A stretch of DNA of 64,000 bases from the NCBI GenBank assembly GCA_963717215.1, contig CAVQVS010000001.1, positions 124,001-188,000 on the forward strand. Reading direction: 5' to 3'. Made by a program: the position numbers and the translations under genes. Below are positions 51,839 through 60,967 of the stretch, one piece after another; within the stretch, counting starts at the first letter, position 1, and the number at the start of each line of letters is the position of its first letter. The DNA is from Roseiarcus sp963717215. GTDB lineage: Bacteria > Pseudomonadota > Alphaproteobacteria > Rhizobiales > Beijerinckiaceae. Under the pieces are notes generated by a model. It searched no databases. It saw only the letters and a list, made by a program, of their open reading frames with translations, and had not been told where the DNA came from.

Positions 51839-52147
51839 ATGCGCAATATGATCATCGGACTTTCAGCATTGGCTATCGCTGCGCTGCCAGGCCTCGCTCT
51901 CGCTGACGGCGACGGTGCTTTGACTGGCGCCGCTGGCGGCGCCGTCGCAGGCGCGGTCGTGGGCGGCCCCGTGGGTGCTGCGGTCGGTGGCGTGGCAGGC
52001 GGCGTCATTGGCGGCGCGGCGTCCCAACCCAGGCCGGTGGTTGTAGCGCCGGGCCCGGGCGTTCCGTGCAACAGCCGCACGACGACGACCACAAATAACA
52101 ATACTGGGGCTAGCGTCACGCAGCAGTCCACAGACTGTCCCGAATAG
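51839..52147 (+). CDS. Exported glycine-zipper protein
   Basis: 102 aa with a signal peptide ending at LALADGD. The mature part is a glycine zipper, GAAGGAVAGAVVGGPVGAAVGGVAGGVIGGAAS, a helix-packing motif found in outer-membrane-associated lipoprotein-like proteins, then a Pro-rich linker and a Thr/Asn-rich tail with two cysteines. No lipobox. Probably a small envelope protein; function unknown. Confidence 0.75.
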   Translation: MRNMIIGLSALAIAALPGLALADGDGALTGAAGGAVAGAVVGGPVGAAVGGVAGGVIGGAASQPRPVVVAPGPGVPCNSRTTTTTNNNTGASVTQQSTDCPE

Positions 52148-52190
52148 GCAGAGCGCGTAAATTTGCCTTTGAGATAGCCCCAGCGTACAG

Positions 52191-52220
52191 GCCCAGCCCG
52201 GTCTTCGCCCGGGTTGGGGC
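52191..52220 (+). terminator. Hairpin terminator after the glycine-zipper gene
   Basis: CCCAGCCCGG and CCGGGTTGGG pair with one G-T position around a TCTTCGC loop, 44 bases after the stop codon, followed by GGCTTGT. Confidence 0.6.
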
Positions 52221-52266
52221 TTGTGCTAAGGTGCCCCCAAGCCAAGTCGAGTTTGGGAGTTTTGTC

Positions 52267-53097
52267 ATGGCGCAAGGTTTGACCGCTAGAGTTGTCGGCA
52301 TTGCTGGCGCCGATCCCCTGTTTGCTCGTATCCGGCAGGAGGCGGAAGAGGCCGTGCGGCGCGAACCGGAGCTCGCGCTGTTCCTGTCGGTGAATATTCT
52401 TAATCACAATACGCTCGAAGGCGCGGTTTCTCATCGTGTCGCCTCGCGTCTCGACCATCGCGATCTTCCCGCAGCGCTCATTCGACAGACCTTCGAGGAG
52501 GCGATCGGTCGCGATCCATCGCTCGGGGAAGCGTTCCATGCCGACATCATGGCGGTCGCGGACCGCGATCCCGCGTGCCTGCGAATGATGGAGCCGCTGC
52601 TCTATTTCAAAGGTTTTCAGGCGCTGCAGGCCTACCGGCTGTCGCACTGGCTGTTGAAAGCGGGCAGGCGGGATTTTGCGCTCAGCCTGCAGAGCCTCGC
52701 GTCGGCGGTGTTCGGGGTCGACATCAACCCCGCGGCGCGCATCGGCAAGGGTCTGTTCCTCGATCACGCGACCAGCCTTGTGATCGGCGAGACCACGGTG
52801 ATCGAGGATAACGTTTCAATTCTGCAGGGCGTGACCCTCGGGGGCACCGGCAAGGAAACCGGTGACCGCCATCCCAAGATCCGCCATGGGGTGTTGATCG
52901 GAGCGGGCGCGAAGATCCTTGGCAACATCGAGATCGGCTATTGCGCGCGGGTTGCGTCGGGTTCAGTGGTCCTTCACCCAGTCCCGCACAATAAAACGGT
53001 GGCCGGCGTTCCGGCACGGATCGTGGGTGAGGCTGGCTGCGCCGAGCCGTCGCGCGACATGAACCAGATCCTCGCCGAAAAGGCGCTCGAGGCGTAG
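52267..53097 (+). CDS. cysE: Serine O-acetyltransferase CysE
   Basis: 276 aa from the ATG at 52267. N-terminal SATase helical domain (RIRQEAEEAVRREPELALFLSVNILNHNTLEGAVSHRVASRL), then the left-handed beta helix with ARIGKGLFLDHATSLVIGETTVIEDNVSILQGVTLGGTGKETGDRHPKI, including the catalytic histidine. It makes O-acetylserine for cysteine synthesis. A GTG at 52231 would add 12 residues that lie next to the terminator and is not preferred. Confidence 0.93.
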   Translation: MAQGLTARVVGIAGADPLFARIRQEAEEAVRREPELALFLSVNILNHNTLEGAVSHRVASRLDHRDLPAALIRQTFEEAIGRDPSLGEAFHADIMAVADRDPACLRMMEPLLYFKGFQALQAYRLSHWLLKAGRRDFALSLQSLASAVFGVDINPAARIGKGLFLDHATSLVIGETTVIEDNVSILQGVTLGGTGKETGDRHPKIRHGVLIGAGAKILGNIEIGYCARVASGSVVLHPVPHNKTVAGVPARIVGEAGCAEPSRDMNQILAEKALEA

Positions 53098-53254
53098 GGC
53101 GCTGACTCTATCGGAAATGGCGGCGATCAACGGGAGCACCGCCAGGCTGGCACGCCCATGGTTGTTGACAAATAAAGATTGCTGTTCACTTCACATATTG
53201 CATCGCCGCGTCTCTTCGTGCCAAGCCTCGCGGCTCGCGAGCCGGAGAGAGGCG

Positions 53255-53653
53255 ATGGACAAAGCCGAGATCGTGCAACTGCGTGAGTTCCTGCGGCGCT
53301 CCTTTGGCGCGCCGACGCTTCAGGTTGCGCCGAATTCAAAATCCAGCGAGGCGGCGGACGTGTCGCTTGGCGAACGCAAGCTCGGCACGATCACAGTCGA
53401 CGACGAAGACGGCGACCGTTCCTTCTCGTTCGAAATGAAGGTGCCGGTCGGGCGTCCCGTCCTGCAAGATTATGTTCGCCGCCTGTTCGAGAATGACAAG
53501 TTGACGATCGCCGGACGGGCCAACAAAAAGGACTCGGTCGAACTCAACAATGGTCCCGATTTTCTCGGCGTCATCTCCGCCGACGATCCCGGGGCGTCGA
53601 GCTACACGCTGCAGATGGCGATCCTCGACGTCGATCTCGAAGGCGAAGAATAG
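53255..53653 (+). CDS. DUF3126 family protein
   Basis: 132 aa. The first 70 residues (VQLREFLRRSFGAPTLQVAPNSKSSEAADVSLGERKLGTITVDDEDGDRSFSFEMKV) match the DUF3126 small beta protein known to follow cysE in Hyphomicrobiales; the second half is a longer tail. GGAGAGAGG precedes the ATG at 53255. Function unknown. Confidence 0.8.
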   Translation: MDKAEIVQLREFLRRSFGAPTLQVAPNSKSSEAADVSLGERKLGTITVDDEDGDRSFSFEMKVPVGRPVLQDYVRRLFENDKLTIAGRANKKDSVELNNGPDFLGVISADDPGASSYTLQMAILDVDLEGEE

Positions 53654-53714
53654 GCTCACGCTTCCACCGGGGCGCGAGGCGCCGCTCGTTCCCACCGTAT
53701 AAAGATTGTTCGCC

Positions 53715-54254
53715 ATGCCGCTTTATTCGCTCGACGGCCGCCGGCCGACGCTGCCCCCTGATGGCTTTTTCTGGATTGCGCCCAACGCCAGCGTGATCGG
53801 CGATGTGGTGGTTGGGCTCGACGTCGGCATCTGGTTCGGCGCGGTTCTGCGCGGCGACAACGAGCCGATCAACATCGGCGCGCGCACCAATATTCAGGAG
53901 TCTTGCACCCTGCACACCGACATGGGCTTCCCGCTTTCGATCGGCGAAGAATGCACGATTGGCCACAACGCCATTCTGCACGGCTGCGCCATCGGCGAAG
54001 GCTCGCTGATCGGCATGGGCGCGATCGTGCTCAACGGCGCGAGAATCGGGCGAGGTTGCCTGATCGGCGCTGGCGCGCTTGTAACCGAGGGCAAGACCTT
54101 CGACGATCATTCTCTCATTGTGGGCTCGCCCGCCAAAGCGATCCGCACGCTGAATAAGGAGGCGGCGGCGAAGCTGCGTCAGTCCGCATTGGGCTATGTC
54201 GACAATTGGCGTCGGTTCGCAATGGGGATGAAGCCGATCCACCCCGACGAATGA
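53715..54254 (+). CDS. Gamma-carbonic-anhydrase-like left-handed beta-helix protein
   Basis: 179 aa with the hexapeptide repeats of a left-handed beta helix. Zinc-site histidines are in SCTLHTDMGFP, IGHNAILHGC and match gamma carbonic anhydrases (PaaY/YrdA-type). Many such proteins are inactive or act on other substrates. The C-terminal helix LNKEAAAKLRQSALGYVDNWRRF is typical. Confidence 0.85.
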   Translation: MPLYSLDGRRPTLPPDGFFWIAPNASVIGDVVVGLDVGIWFGAVLRGDNEPINIGARTNIQESCTLHTDMGFPLSIGEECTIGHNAILHGCAIGEGSLIGMGAIVLNGARIGRGCLIGAGALVTEGKTFDDHSLIVGSPAKAIRTLNKEAAAKLRQSALGYVDNWRRFAMGMKPIHPDE

Positions 54255-54279
54255 TGGGCGGCCGGGTGGACCGCTTGAA

Positions 54280-54891
54280 TTAGATCGTCGTGCTTTCGCC
54301 GAATTCCTCGGCGGGCAGGGGACTGAGGAATTCAACCGCGATGCCGCAATTGACGTGGCGCACGACCTCGGCCGGCGTCGCGCCCACAACGACGCGCGCG
54401 CCGATCGGCGCCTCACAATCGACGTTGAGCGCCGCCCCCGACATGGAGATGTCGATCAGGGTCGCGGTGTATTCGCGTCCATTGGGCAGTTGCAGGATCG
54501 TATATCGGTCGCGGGGCGCGATGCGCTCATGGCGGCGGTCTTGGGGCAGCCCAAGCGCCTGGCGCTTCGCGAGCCACGCCAGTTGAGTGGCCAGCTTGTC
54601 GCGCTTGGCAGGCGGCACGTTCATCCGGATTGCAAATCCTCTGGGGAATATCCGCGCGACCCGTCCCTCGACCCGTCCGATCTGGTTGAGGTAGGCGACG
54701 ATGCGTTCGCCGAACTGAACTCCCGCGTCAGAGGCAAAGGCGATGCCGTTCGGCGAAGCGTCGATCAATTCGCAATCGAACTCCTGGCGGTCGGAACGCA
54801 TGAATCGCCCAAGCAGGCAGACCTCGACGCGCTGGTCGTGTCGCCGCTCTGCTTCCGCCGGGTCCGGGAGTTTCCATGCCAATGCGCCCAT
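54280..54891 (-). CDS. PilZ protein with two c-di-GMP sites
   Basis: 203 aa from the ATG at 54891 (ATG 54933 is an alternative). Two PilZ domains, each with its motif pair: RRHDQRVEV then DASPNG in the first, RRHERI then DISMSG in the second. Both RxxxR-like and (D/N)xSxxG elements are present, so it is predicted to bind cyclic di-GMP, a possible effector of the GGDEF-EAL protein in this window. No other domain is visible. Confidence 0.83.
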   Translation of the reverse strand: MGALAWKLPDPAEAERRHDQRVEVCLLGRFMRSDRQEFDCELIDASPNGIAFASDAGVQFGERIVAYLNQIGRVEGRVARIFPRGFAIRMNVPPAKRDKLATQLAWLAKRQALGLPQDRRHERIAPRDRYTILQLPNGREYTATLIDISMSGAALNVDCEAPIGARVVVGATPAEVVRHVNCGIAVEFLSPLPAEEFGESTTI

Positions 54892-55030
54892 GGCGGCGTG
54901 CTCCTTGGATTCTCTGACGCCGACCGGATACAACCCTTGAGCCTCTCGGGAATCGCATACGGCGGCCGATGCACGCTCACCATGAACCTTAGGGATTAAG
55001 GCGCTCTTACGCGCTTCGCATGACCAAACG

Positions 55031-55636
55031 TCAGGTCGCGGGTCGATCGCCGGAATAGACGAACAAATGTTTGTACCGCTTCGGCGGATCGCGGAGCGAG
55101 AACCCGAGAGGCGCCGCGTCCTCCGGCTTGAGCCGCTCCCGCGTCGGGGAATCGAGCGCGCGCAGCGAGGTGAGCGCGATCGGACCTGCGTCGCTTAGAC
55201 GCATCCATGCAGGGGCCGCATGAACCGCGAGGCCGCCGAGGACGCGCGCATGAGTCAGCCCGTGATGGCGGAGCGGCATGAGAATGATCTCGATGTCCGC
55301 TGCGTCAAGATGTGGCTGCCTGGCCTCGGCGCCGATGAGGAATGCCTGCGCCTCGTCGGCGACACAATGAAGAATCGAATCGAGCTCTTTACGATCGGCG
55401 CTGCGCCATAGGTCCAAAAACGAAAAGCCCCGGAGCTCTTTGAGGAAGAGAGCGTTGGTCCTCGAGCCTGCAATGCGAAATGGAAAGCCGCGCCGGGCGT
55501 CGAAATCGAGCACGAACGTGTCGGCCAGCACGCCCCAAATCGCGCCGGGGTCGACATCGTTGCGTTCGGGCGCGCTCCGCGCCCCGCGCAATCGGTTCCA
55601 GTAGGCATAGAGTTCGATCGTGGCAGCGAGCTTCAC
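55031..55636 (-). CDS. PAS_5 domain protein
   Basis: 201 aa from the GTG at 55636, which has GGAG 8 bases upstream; the longer frame to 55735 adds unlike residues. The PAS_5 (PF07310-type) pattern reads YAYWNRLRGARSAPERNDVDPGAIWGVLADTFVLDFD...FPFRIAGSRTNALFLKELRGFSFLDLW. Members are frequent in Hyphomicrobiales and of unclear role, likely sensory. Confidence 0.78.
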   Translation of the reverse strand: MKLAATIELYAYWNRLRGARSAPERNDVDPGAIWGVLADTFVLDFDARRGFPFRIAGSRTNALFLKELRGFSFLDLWRSADRKELDSILHCVADEAQAFLIGAEARQPHLDAADIEIILMPLRHHGLTHARVLGGLAVHAAPAWMRLSDAGPIALTSLRALDSPTRERLKPEDAAPLGFSLRDPPKRYKHLFVYSGDRPAT

Positions 55637-55854
55637 TCTGGATTCTCCGCGACCGATCCCGCACTCCGCCCCGAAATGGGACGCAATTGATCTTTCGGCT
55701 TGGGGTTGCATGAGACGAGGCAGGGACCATGCCATCTCGTATCGGAACGGCCGCGCCAGGCGTCACCGGACGCGCGCGCTCAGAATTACCCTTTGGTAAC
55801 CCCGAAACTGCAATGGCCAGTCCAGAATCGGCACACGCACGAAACGGCAGGCGG

Positions 55855-56928
55855 TCAGAACGTGAGGTCGCGGTTCACGCCAACGCTGCGCGCCGTCGCC
55901 TTGATCAGCGCCCAGGCCTCGTCCGAGAGCGGCACGCCGCTTTGCGCGCGTTTTGCCCGGCTTGCACGCTCGGGTTCACCGGGCGTCAGGATCGCTTCGC
56001 CCGGAATGGCTTTCCCTTGCTGGAACCAATCGAGATAGCGCGTCATGTCGGCGTCGAAGACGTGGGCGGGATCGATCCGTTTCGGGTCCAGGTAGAGCGA
56101 AAACATGCCGTTGGCGAATTTGCGGTCCGGTTCGGTGGCGCCGTTGCCGGTGAGCGATCCGCCCAGGAGTTCGCAGAGCAGTGCGAGGCCGGACCCTTTG
56201 TGCTCGCCGAACGCGCGCATGGCGCCGGCGCCGCGGGTGTGGTCGCGCGTCCCCTCCGATATCAGCGGGCCGTAGATAAGCGCCGGATCGCCGGAGAACG
56301 CGCCGTCGGGACCGATCAAAGCGTTGGGCGGCAGCGGCTTGCCGCCATGACTTGCGACATTAACCTTGCCTTCCGCGACCAGAGAGGTTGCGAAATCGAG
56401 CACGACGGGTGGGGCGCCTTCGCGCGGAACGCCGACGCAGAACGGAGCGGTCGACAGCCGCCTCTCGAGGCCGCCGAAGGGCGCGACCAGGATGGAGCCG
56501 GCGGCGTTGACGAAATGAATCGAGATGAAACCCGCTGTCGCGGCGCGCTCGGCCCACTCGCCGACGCGGCCGACGTGGCCGGAATTGCGCAGCGAGATCG
56601 CGGAAAGGCCGGTCGCCTTCGCCTTTTCCAGGCCAATGTCGACGGCCATCGGCGCCATCGTCTGACCGAAGCCGAAGCGGCCGTCGACGACGCCGATGAC
56701 GGGCGTATCAACGATACGTTCGAGCGACTGGTTCGGAACGAGGTCACCCGTGTGCACCCAATCGACATAACGAGGCACGCGGATGACGCCGTGGCTGTCG
56801 TGACCTGTTAGATTGGAATCGACTAGCGAGGCGGAGACCTGCCTCGCTTCCTCGGACCGGCAGCCGACGCGAGCGAAAATTTCGGCGCAGAAGTCCGTCA
56901 ACGTGTCGGCGGGAATATGAGTTGTCAT
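55855..56928 (-). CDS. Ldh-family (malate/L-lactate type 2) dehydrogenase
   Basis: 357 aa. N-terminal TDFCAEIFARVGCRSEEARQVSASLVDSNLTGHDSHGVIRVPRYVDWV with the conserved GHDSHG histidine motif, catalytic NSGHVGRVGEWAERAA and the NAD-binding GHKGSGLALLCELLGGSLTG-like segment. Oxidises a 2-hydroxy acid such as malate, sulfolactate or ureidoglycolate; the substrate is not set. The ATG at 56928 is the family start. Confidence 0.87.
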   Translation of the reverse strand: MTTHIPADTLTDFCAEIFARVGCRSEEARQVSASLVDSNLTGHDSHGVIRVPRYVDWVHTGDLVPNQSLERIVDTPVIGVVDGRFGFGQTMAPMAVDIGLEKAKATGLSAISLRNSGHVGRVGEWAERAATAGFISIHFVNAAGSILVAPFGGLERRLSTAPFCVGVPREGAPPVVLDFATSLVAEGKVNVASHGGKPLPPNALIGPDGAFSGDPALIYGPLISEGTRDHTRGAGAMRAFGEHKGSGLALLCELLGGSLTGNGATEPDRKFANGMFSLYLDPKRIDPAHVFDADMTRYLDWFQQGKAIPGEAILTPGEPERASRAKRAQSGVPLSDEAWALIKATARSVGVNRDLTF

Positions 56929-57147
56929 GGGCGCCGCGATTAAGCGCATTCCGTCCGACCGGCAACACCCCGCTCGCGTCTGACGGCGTCCTTCCAATGG
57001 TGGGCGGACCAAAATTCGCCAAAGCCATGGCGCCGGTTTACACTTGTCGCGTGGCGGGTATGCAGGAGTGGTGCATCCTGCTCCTGCGTCGGTCCCGGCT
57101 TCGGCGAGCGGGGCGTCGGAGTTGGCGACCGAAAGGCTGAGACGGGT

Positions 57148-58011
57148 ATGAGCGGATACGAACCGCGGCGGATCGCGCGCCGCCGCGAACCGATGTTCAA
57201 TGCGCCCATTGTGGTCCTTGGCCTCGTCGCCGTTCTGATCGGCATCTATGCGGCCTTCAACTGGGCGCCGGTGGCGATCCAGGACCGGGTCATCCGGGAT
57301 TATGCATTCATTCCGGGCCGGCTGACCATCGCCATCTGGCCGGACCGGCTAGTCGATTTGCTCAAACGGGTGAACACCGACCCGGTTGCGCTCCAGCAGG
57401 CCCGACAGATCCGGGAATTGCAGGTGCTGGATGGCGGCGTCAAACCATGGACGCTTCTGACCTATGCCTTCATGCACGGGTCATGGACTCATGTGTTCCT
57501 GAATTGCGTGTGGCTCGTCGCGTTCGGACCCCCGATCGCGCGCCGGTTTGGCTCGCCAAGGTTTCTTCTGTTCCTGGTGGCGACCGCAATCGCCAGCGCG
57601 CTCGCCCACTGGATCATCTCGCCCATGGATTTCTCCCCGCTCATCGGCGCGTCGGGGGTGGATTCCGGCCTTATGGGCGCGGCGACCCGGTTCATGTTTC
57701 AACCTGGAGCGCCCCTTGGGGCGTTCGGCTCGACCAGTCGTCCGCAAATCGAGACGGTTCCGGCTGCAAGCCTTAGCGGCGTCTTTACGGAGCGCCGGTC
57801 GCTCATCTTCATTGTGATCTGGTTCGGAACGAACCTCGTTTTCGGCGCCGGAGCGCAAACGCTGGGCTTCTCCGATATGCCAGTCGCCTGGATCGCTCAT
57901 CTTGGCGGCTTCATCGCCGGACTCGTTTTGTTTCCGCTGTTCGATCGCCCGTTCCGCGCGCCGCCAATGGCCGGAGAGCTTGCGCCGGACCCGCGCTCCC
58001 TGGAGGCTTGA
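57148..58011 (+). CDS. Rhomboid-family intramembrane serine protease
   Basis: 287 aa, about six helices after a short N-terminus. Features of the rhomboid fold: FMHGSWTHVFLNCVWLVAFGPPIARRFGS, the nucleophile loop LIGASGVDSGLMGA (GxSG) and the catalytic histidine in AWIAHLGGFIAGLVLFP. Cleaves membrane proteins within or near helices; the target is unknown. Confidence 0.87.
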   Translation: MSGYEPRRIARRREPMFNAPIVVLGLVAVLIGIYAAFNWAPVAIQDRVIRDYAFIPGRLTIAIWPDRLVDLLKRVNTDPVALQQARQIRELQVLDGGVKPWTLLTYAFMHGSWTHVFLNCVWLVAFGPPIARRFGSPRFLLFLVATAIASALAHWIISPMDFSPLIGASGVDSGLMGAATRFMFQPGAPLGAFGSTSRPQIETVPAASLSGVFTERRSLIFIVIWFGTNLVFGAGAQTLGFSDMPVAWIAHLGGFIAGLVLFPLFDRPFRAPPMAGELAPDPRSLEA

Positions 58012-58087
58012 GGACGGTGGGTTCCGGCACGTCGCTGGGTTAGCATTGAGTTCAGCGGGCGGCGCGGCGCTCAGACGGGGGAAACAA

Positions 58088-58366
58088 ATGATTTTGCCGA
58101 CCATCGATCCGCTGATCGCCGGGGGAGTCGTGGTGACGACCGCGTTCACCGACGCCGTCTATGTGCAATTCAACGCCGCCGTTTCCGCGCGCCGGCGGTT
58201 CGCGGCGGCAAGCTGGAGCAGCGTCTGGTACCTGCTCGCCGCGTTCGCCGTGATCAGCTACACGTCGAATTGGGTCTATGTGCTGTTTGCTGCGCTGGGC
58301 TCGTGGATCGGCGGGTTCCTGTCGATCACTGCGCTCAATCGCACCCAGCCGCTGCGGAAGGATTGA
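58088..58366 (+). CDS. Small membrane protein, three helices
   Basis: 92 aa with helices at about 9-27, 43-62 and 64-82 (LIAGGVVVTTAFTDAVYV; WYLLAAFAVISYTS; WVYVLFAALGSWIGGFLSIT). GGGGGAAAC precedes the ATG at 58088. Unrecognised small transporter-like or structural protein. Confidence 0.6.
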   Translation: MILPTIDPLIAGGVVVTTAFTDAVYVQFNAAVSARRRFAAASWSSVWYLLAAFAVISYTSNWVYVLFAALGSWIGGFLSITALNRTQPLRKD

Positions 58367-58756
58367 ATGCCCCCCGCTTTACAACGCGTGATTGCTGGCC
58401 GCCTCGGCGGCTGAAAGGAACACCGTTACAAGACGAACCGATTGCAGATAATCAGAAATCATGATAGGCTTGCGCCATGAATGATTTCGGCTGTTCCACA
58501 TCGTCTCCAATGCGACTTCTCGTTCCAGCGTCCCCTCTCGCCGGGGGGAAGGCGCACGGAAAAAGTTTTTAGCGAAAATTCCTCGTAACCCATTGATAAG
58601 TCTCGATTTGAACGAGAGAATCCAAGGAAATCCAAGGAAATCCAAGCCCCAAATCGGGAGGTTTTCGCCGCGAAACAGCGACCGTCCAAGAAAATCCAAA
58701 TGGGTCGGCCCGGCTCAGATTGGCGTCCCCCCCGAGGAGACTGATGGCAACTTGTC
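58367..58756. other. 390-base intergenic region holding repeat copy 2
   Basis: Lies between converging 3' ends of the small membrane gene and opgH. Most of it is the dispersed repeat. Minus-strand frames through it are not counted as genes because they change more than the DNA between the two copies. Confidence 0.5.
58442..58703 (+). repeat. Dispersed structured repeat, copy 2
   Basis: Same order as copy 1: TTGCAGATAATCAGAAATCA near 58443, about 125 variable bases, then the core at 58586-58703 with TAACCCATTGATAAGTCT, ACGAGAGAATCC and three AATCCAAGGA-type units, a 35-base spacer and two degenerate units (TCCAAGAAAATCCAA). The 18-base head and the 34-base ACGAGAG-plus-iteron block are identical to copy 1. 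Confidence 0.75.
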
Positions 58757-60967
58757 CTACGCCGCGTTCGGCTGCGCCGCGGCGTTCGTCTGGGCCGCCG
58801 CGTTCGGCAGGCGAGCGAGCATCGCGATCAGCGCCCGGTCGTTGAGGACCGCGAGCCGTTCGCGGGCGTTCAACCACGCGCGAGCGTCTTCCAGCGTCTG
58901 AGCGTCATTGAGTTTCGCCGCCGCGACCGCGGTCTCTACATCGACGTCGCCGCGACGCCGGCGCGGCGTCTCGGCGAGGAAGGATTCGTGCGCGGACCGT
59001 AACGCCGGGTCCGCCCAAATCGCTTGCAATGCGTCGTCATGATCACCCCCGGTCAGGGCAAGTTCCGCGGCAAGCGCGTTGGAGCGCTCGACGACAGCGG
59101 GCGGCGAGGTTTCCTCCGGCGTGCGCAGCAGTCCGATCCGGCGCATCCCGAGGCCGAGCGACAAATTGCCGCTCGCCCAGGAGAGCGGAATGGAAAAGAT
59201 CAGGCCGAAGATCGTCGGCGACATCCAGATGACCAGGGAGGGCGAGATCAGCATCGCGGCGAAAAGCGTGATCAGGCCTAACGCCGTATGTGCGCGATGG
59301 CGGCGCGCTATGCTTCTTAGCGGGATCGAACCATCGTCGCGTCGCTGGGGATTCCAGCCGGTGTCTCGTCCCGACAGAATTTGCGCCACGGATCCGGACT
59401 GGATCAGCATCATGATCGCGGCGAATGCCGCCGAGATGATGATCTCGACGATTGTCGAGGCGATGAGCGCCAGCGCTCCGCCTGAGCCGCGGCGCGTCTT
59501 CGGCTCGATGAGCGCAATCAGGAGGCCGAGAAATTTTGGCGCCAGCAGGACGCCGATCGTCACCTCGAAGAGTTGCAGCGCGCGCTCGTAATCGAACCGC
59601 GGCCAGGCGGGAAACAGGGAGAAGGCCCGCGTGAAATATTCGGGCCGGATGTAATGGGACTGCAGCACCAGCACGATGCCGACCAGCAACTGGGCCATCC
59701 AGAGGGGCGAAGCGAGATAGCCCATGATGCCGTTGGCAAGATGCTGCCGGGTCGCCGCCCTGAAGCCCCTCGCGCCGATGATGCGCGCGTGCTGCAGATT
59801 GCCCTGACACCATCTCCGGTCGCGCGCCGCAAGATCGATGAGTGAGGGCGGGCTTTCTTCATAGGAGCCGCCGAGGTTGGGCAGCATGTAGACCGTGTAT
59901 CCGGCGCGAAGCATGAGCCCCGCCTCGACGAAATCGTGGCTGAGGATGTGGCCGCCGAACGGCGGCCGGCCTCGCAGGTCTGGCAATCCGCAATGATCGG
60001 CGAACGCGCGGGTGCGGATGATCGCGTTATGGCCCCAGTAATTGCCCTCATGTCCCATCCAGGCGCTCAAGCCTGCGGCGATGACGGGGCCGGTGATCCG
60101 GGCGGCGAACTGCTGCAGGCGCGCGAACATCGTGTTGCGGTTGACGATCAGCGGCAGGCTTTGAATGATGCCGGCGTCGGGGTCCGCCTCCATCGCCGCC
60201 GCCAGGCCTACGATCGCTTCCCCGGTCATCAAGCTATCGGCGTCAAGCACGACCATGTGCGGATAGTGGCCGCCCCAATGGGTGACGAAATCGGCGATGT
60301 TGCCGGCCTTGCGGCTCCAATTCTTCCGCCGTCGCCGATAGTAGATGCGCGCCTGCGGCAGGCGGGTGCGCATCGACAGAAACGCGCGCTCCTCCGCGAT
60401 CCACACGTTGGGGTCGGTGGTGTCAGAAACGAAGAAGAAGTCGAACGCACGGGCCTGGCCAGTGCGCTCGACATCCTCGAAGATGGCCTGCATGGCGCCG
60501 AACACGCGCGACGGGGCTTCGTTGTAGATCGGCATCACGACCGCTGTTCGCTCACGCAGGCATGGCGGAGGCTCGAGAGGGCGGCGATGAGCGAGAAGCC
60601 AGATAAAACCGACGATGCCGGAGGTGAATGAGAGCGCGATCCAGGAGAAGGTGATCACGAACAAGGCTGCGATCACCCCTTCAAGCGGCGTGACCGGGCC
60701 GATCGAAACGACCTTGAACATCTCGTAGGCGCCATAGGCGGTGAGCGCGACAGCGCCGCCAAATACGGCGAGACGGGTCAAAATCGGCGACCGCGCGAGA
60801 CCCGGCGCGGCCAACGTGCGACGGCCGCGGCGTGAGAATCGTTTGAACGACTGCGCCGGCATGGTGAGCGGCGCGAACCCCGGCATCGAGGCGCCAAGCG
60901 ACGAGCCGGTGTCCCCTGGCCCCGCGGCGGAGACCGTGAGCGTCAGGCTGTCCAACGGTAGAGCCAT
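58757..60967 (-). CDS. opgH: Glucans biosynthesis glucosyltransferase OpgH
   Basis: 736 aa inner-membrane glucosyltransferase of periplasmic beta-glucan (OPG) synthesis. The GT2 domain reads VVMPIYNEAPSRVFGAMQAIFEDVERTG, VSDTTDPNVWIAEE, VLDADSLMTGEAIVGLAAAM and RRWCQGNLQHARII (QxxRW-type), with several membrane helices around it. The C-terminus ends in a short repeat, NAAAQTNAAAQPNAA, which looks like slippage. Its start overlaps the end of opgG by 25 bases. Confidence 0.93.
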   Translation of the reverse strand: MALPLDSLTLTVSAAGPGDTGSSLGASMPGFAPLTMPAQSFKRFSRRGRRTLAAPGLARSPILTRLAVFGGAVALTAYGAYEMFKVVSIGPVTPLEGVIAALFVITFSWIALSFTSGIVGFIWLLAHRRPLEPPPCLRERTAVVMPIYNEAPSRVFGAMQAIFEDVERTGQARAFDFFFVSDTTDPNVWIAEERAFLSMRTRLPQARIYYRRRRKNWSRKAGNIADFVTHWGGHYPHMVVLDADSLMTGEAIVGLAAAMEADPDAGIIQSLPLIVNRNTMFARLQQFAARITGPVIAAGLSAWMGHEGNYWGHNAIIRTRAFADHCGLPDLRGRPPFGGHILSHDFVEAGLMLRAGYTVYMLPNLGGSYEESPPSLIDLAARDRRWCQGNLQHARIIGARGFRAATRQHLANGIMGYLASPLWMAQLLVGIVLVLQSHYIRPEYFTRAFSLFPAWPRFDYERALQLFEVTIGVLLAPKFLGLLIALIEPKTRRGSGGALALIASTIVEIIISAAFAAIMMLIQSGSVAQILSGRDTGWNPQRRDDGSIPLRSIARRHRAHTALGLITLFAAMLISPSLVIWMSPTIFGLIFSIPLSWASGNLSLGLGMRRIGLLRTPEETSPPAVVERSNALAAELALTGGDHDDALQAIWADPALRSAHESFLAETPRRRRGDVDVETAVAAAKLNDAQTLEDARAWLNARERLAVLNDRALIAMLARLPNAAAQTNAAAQPNAA

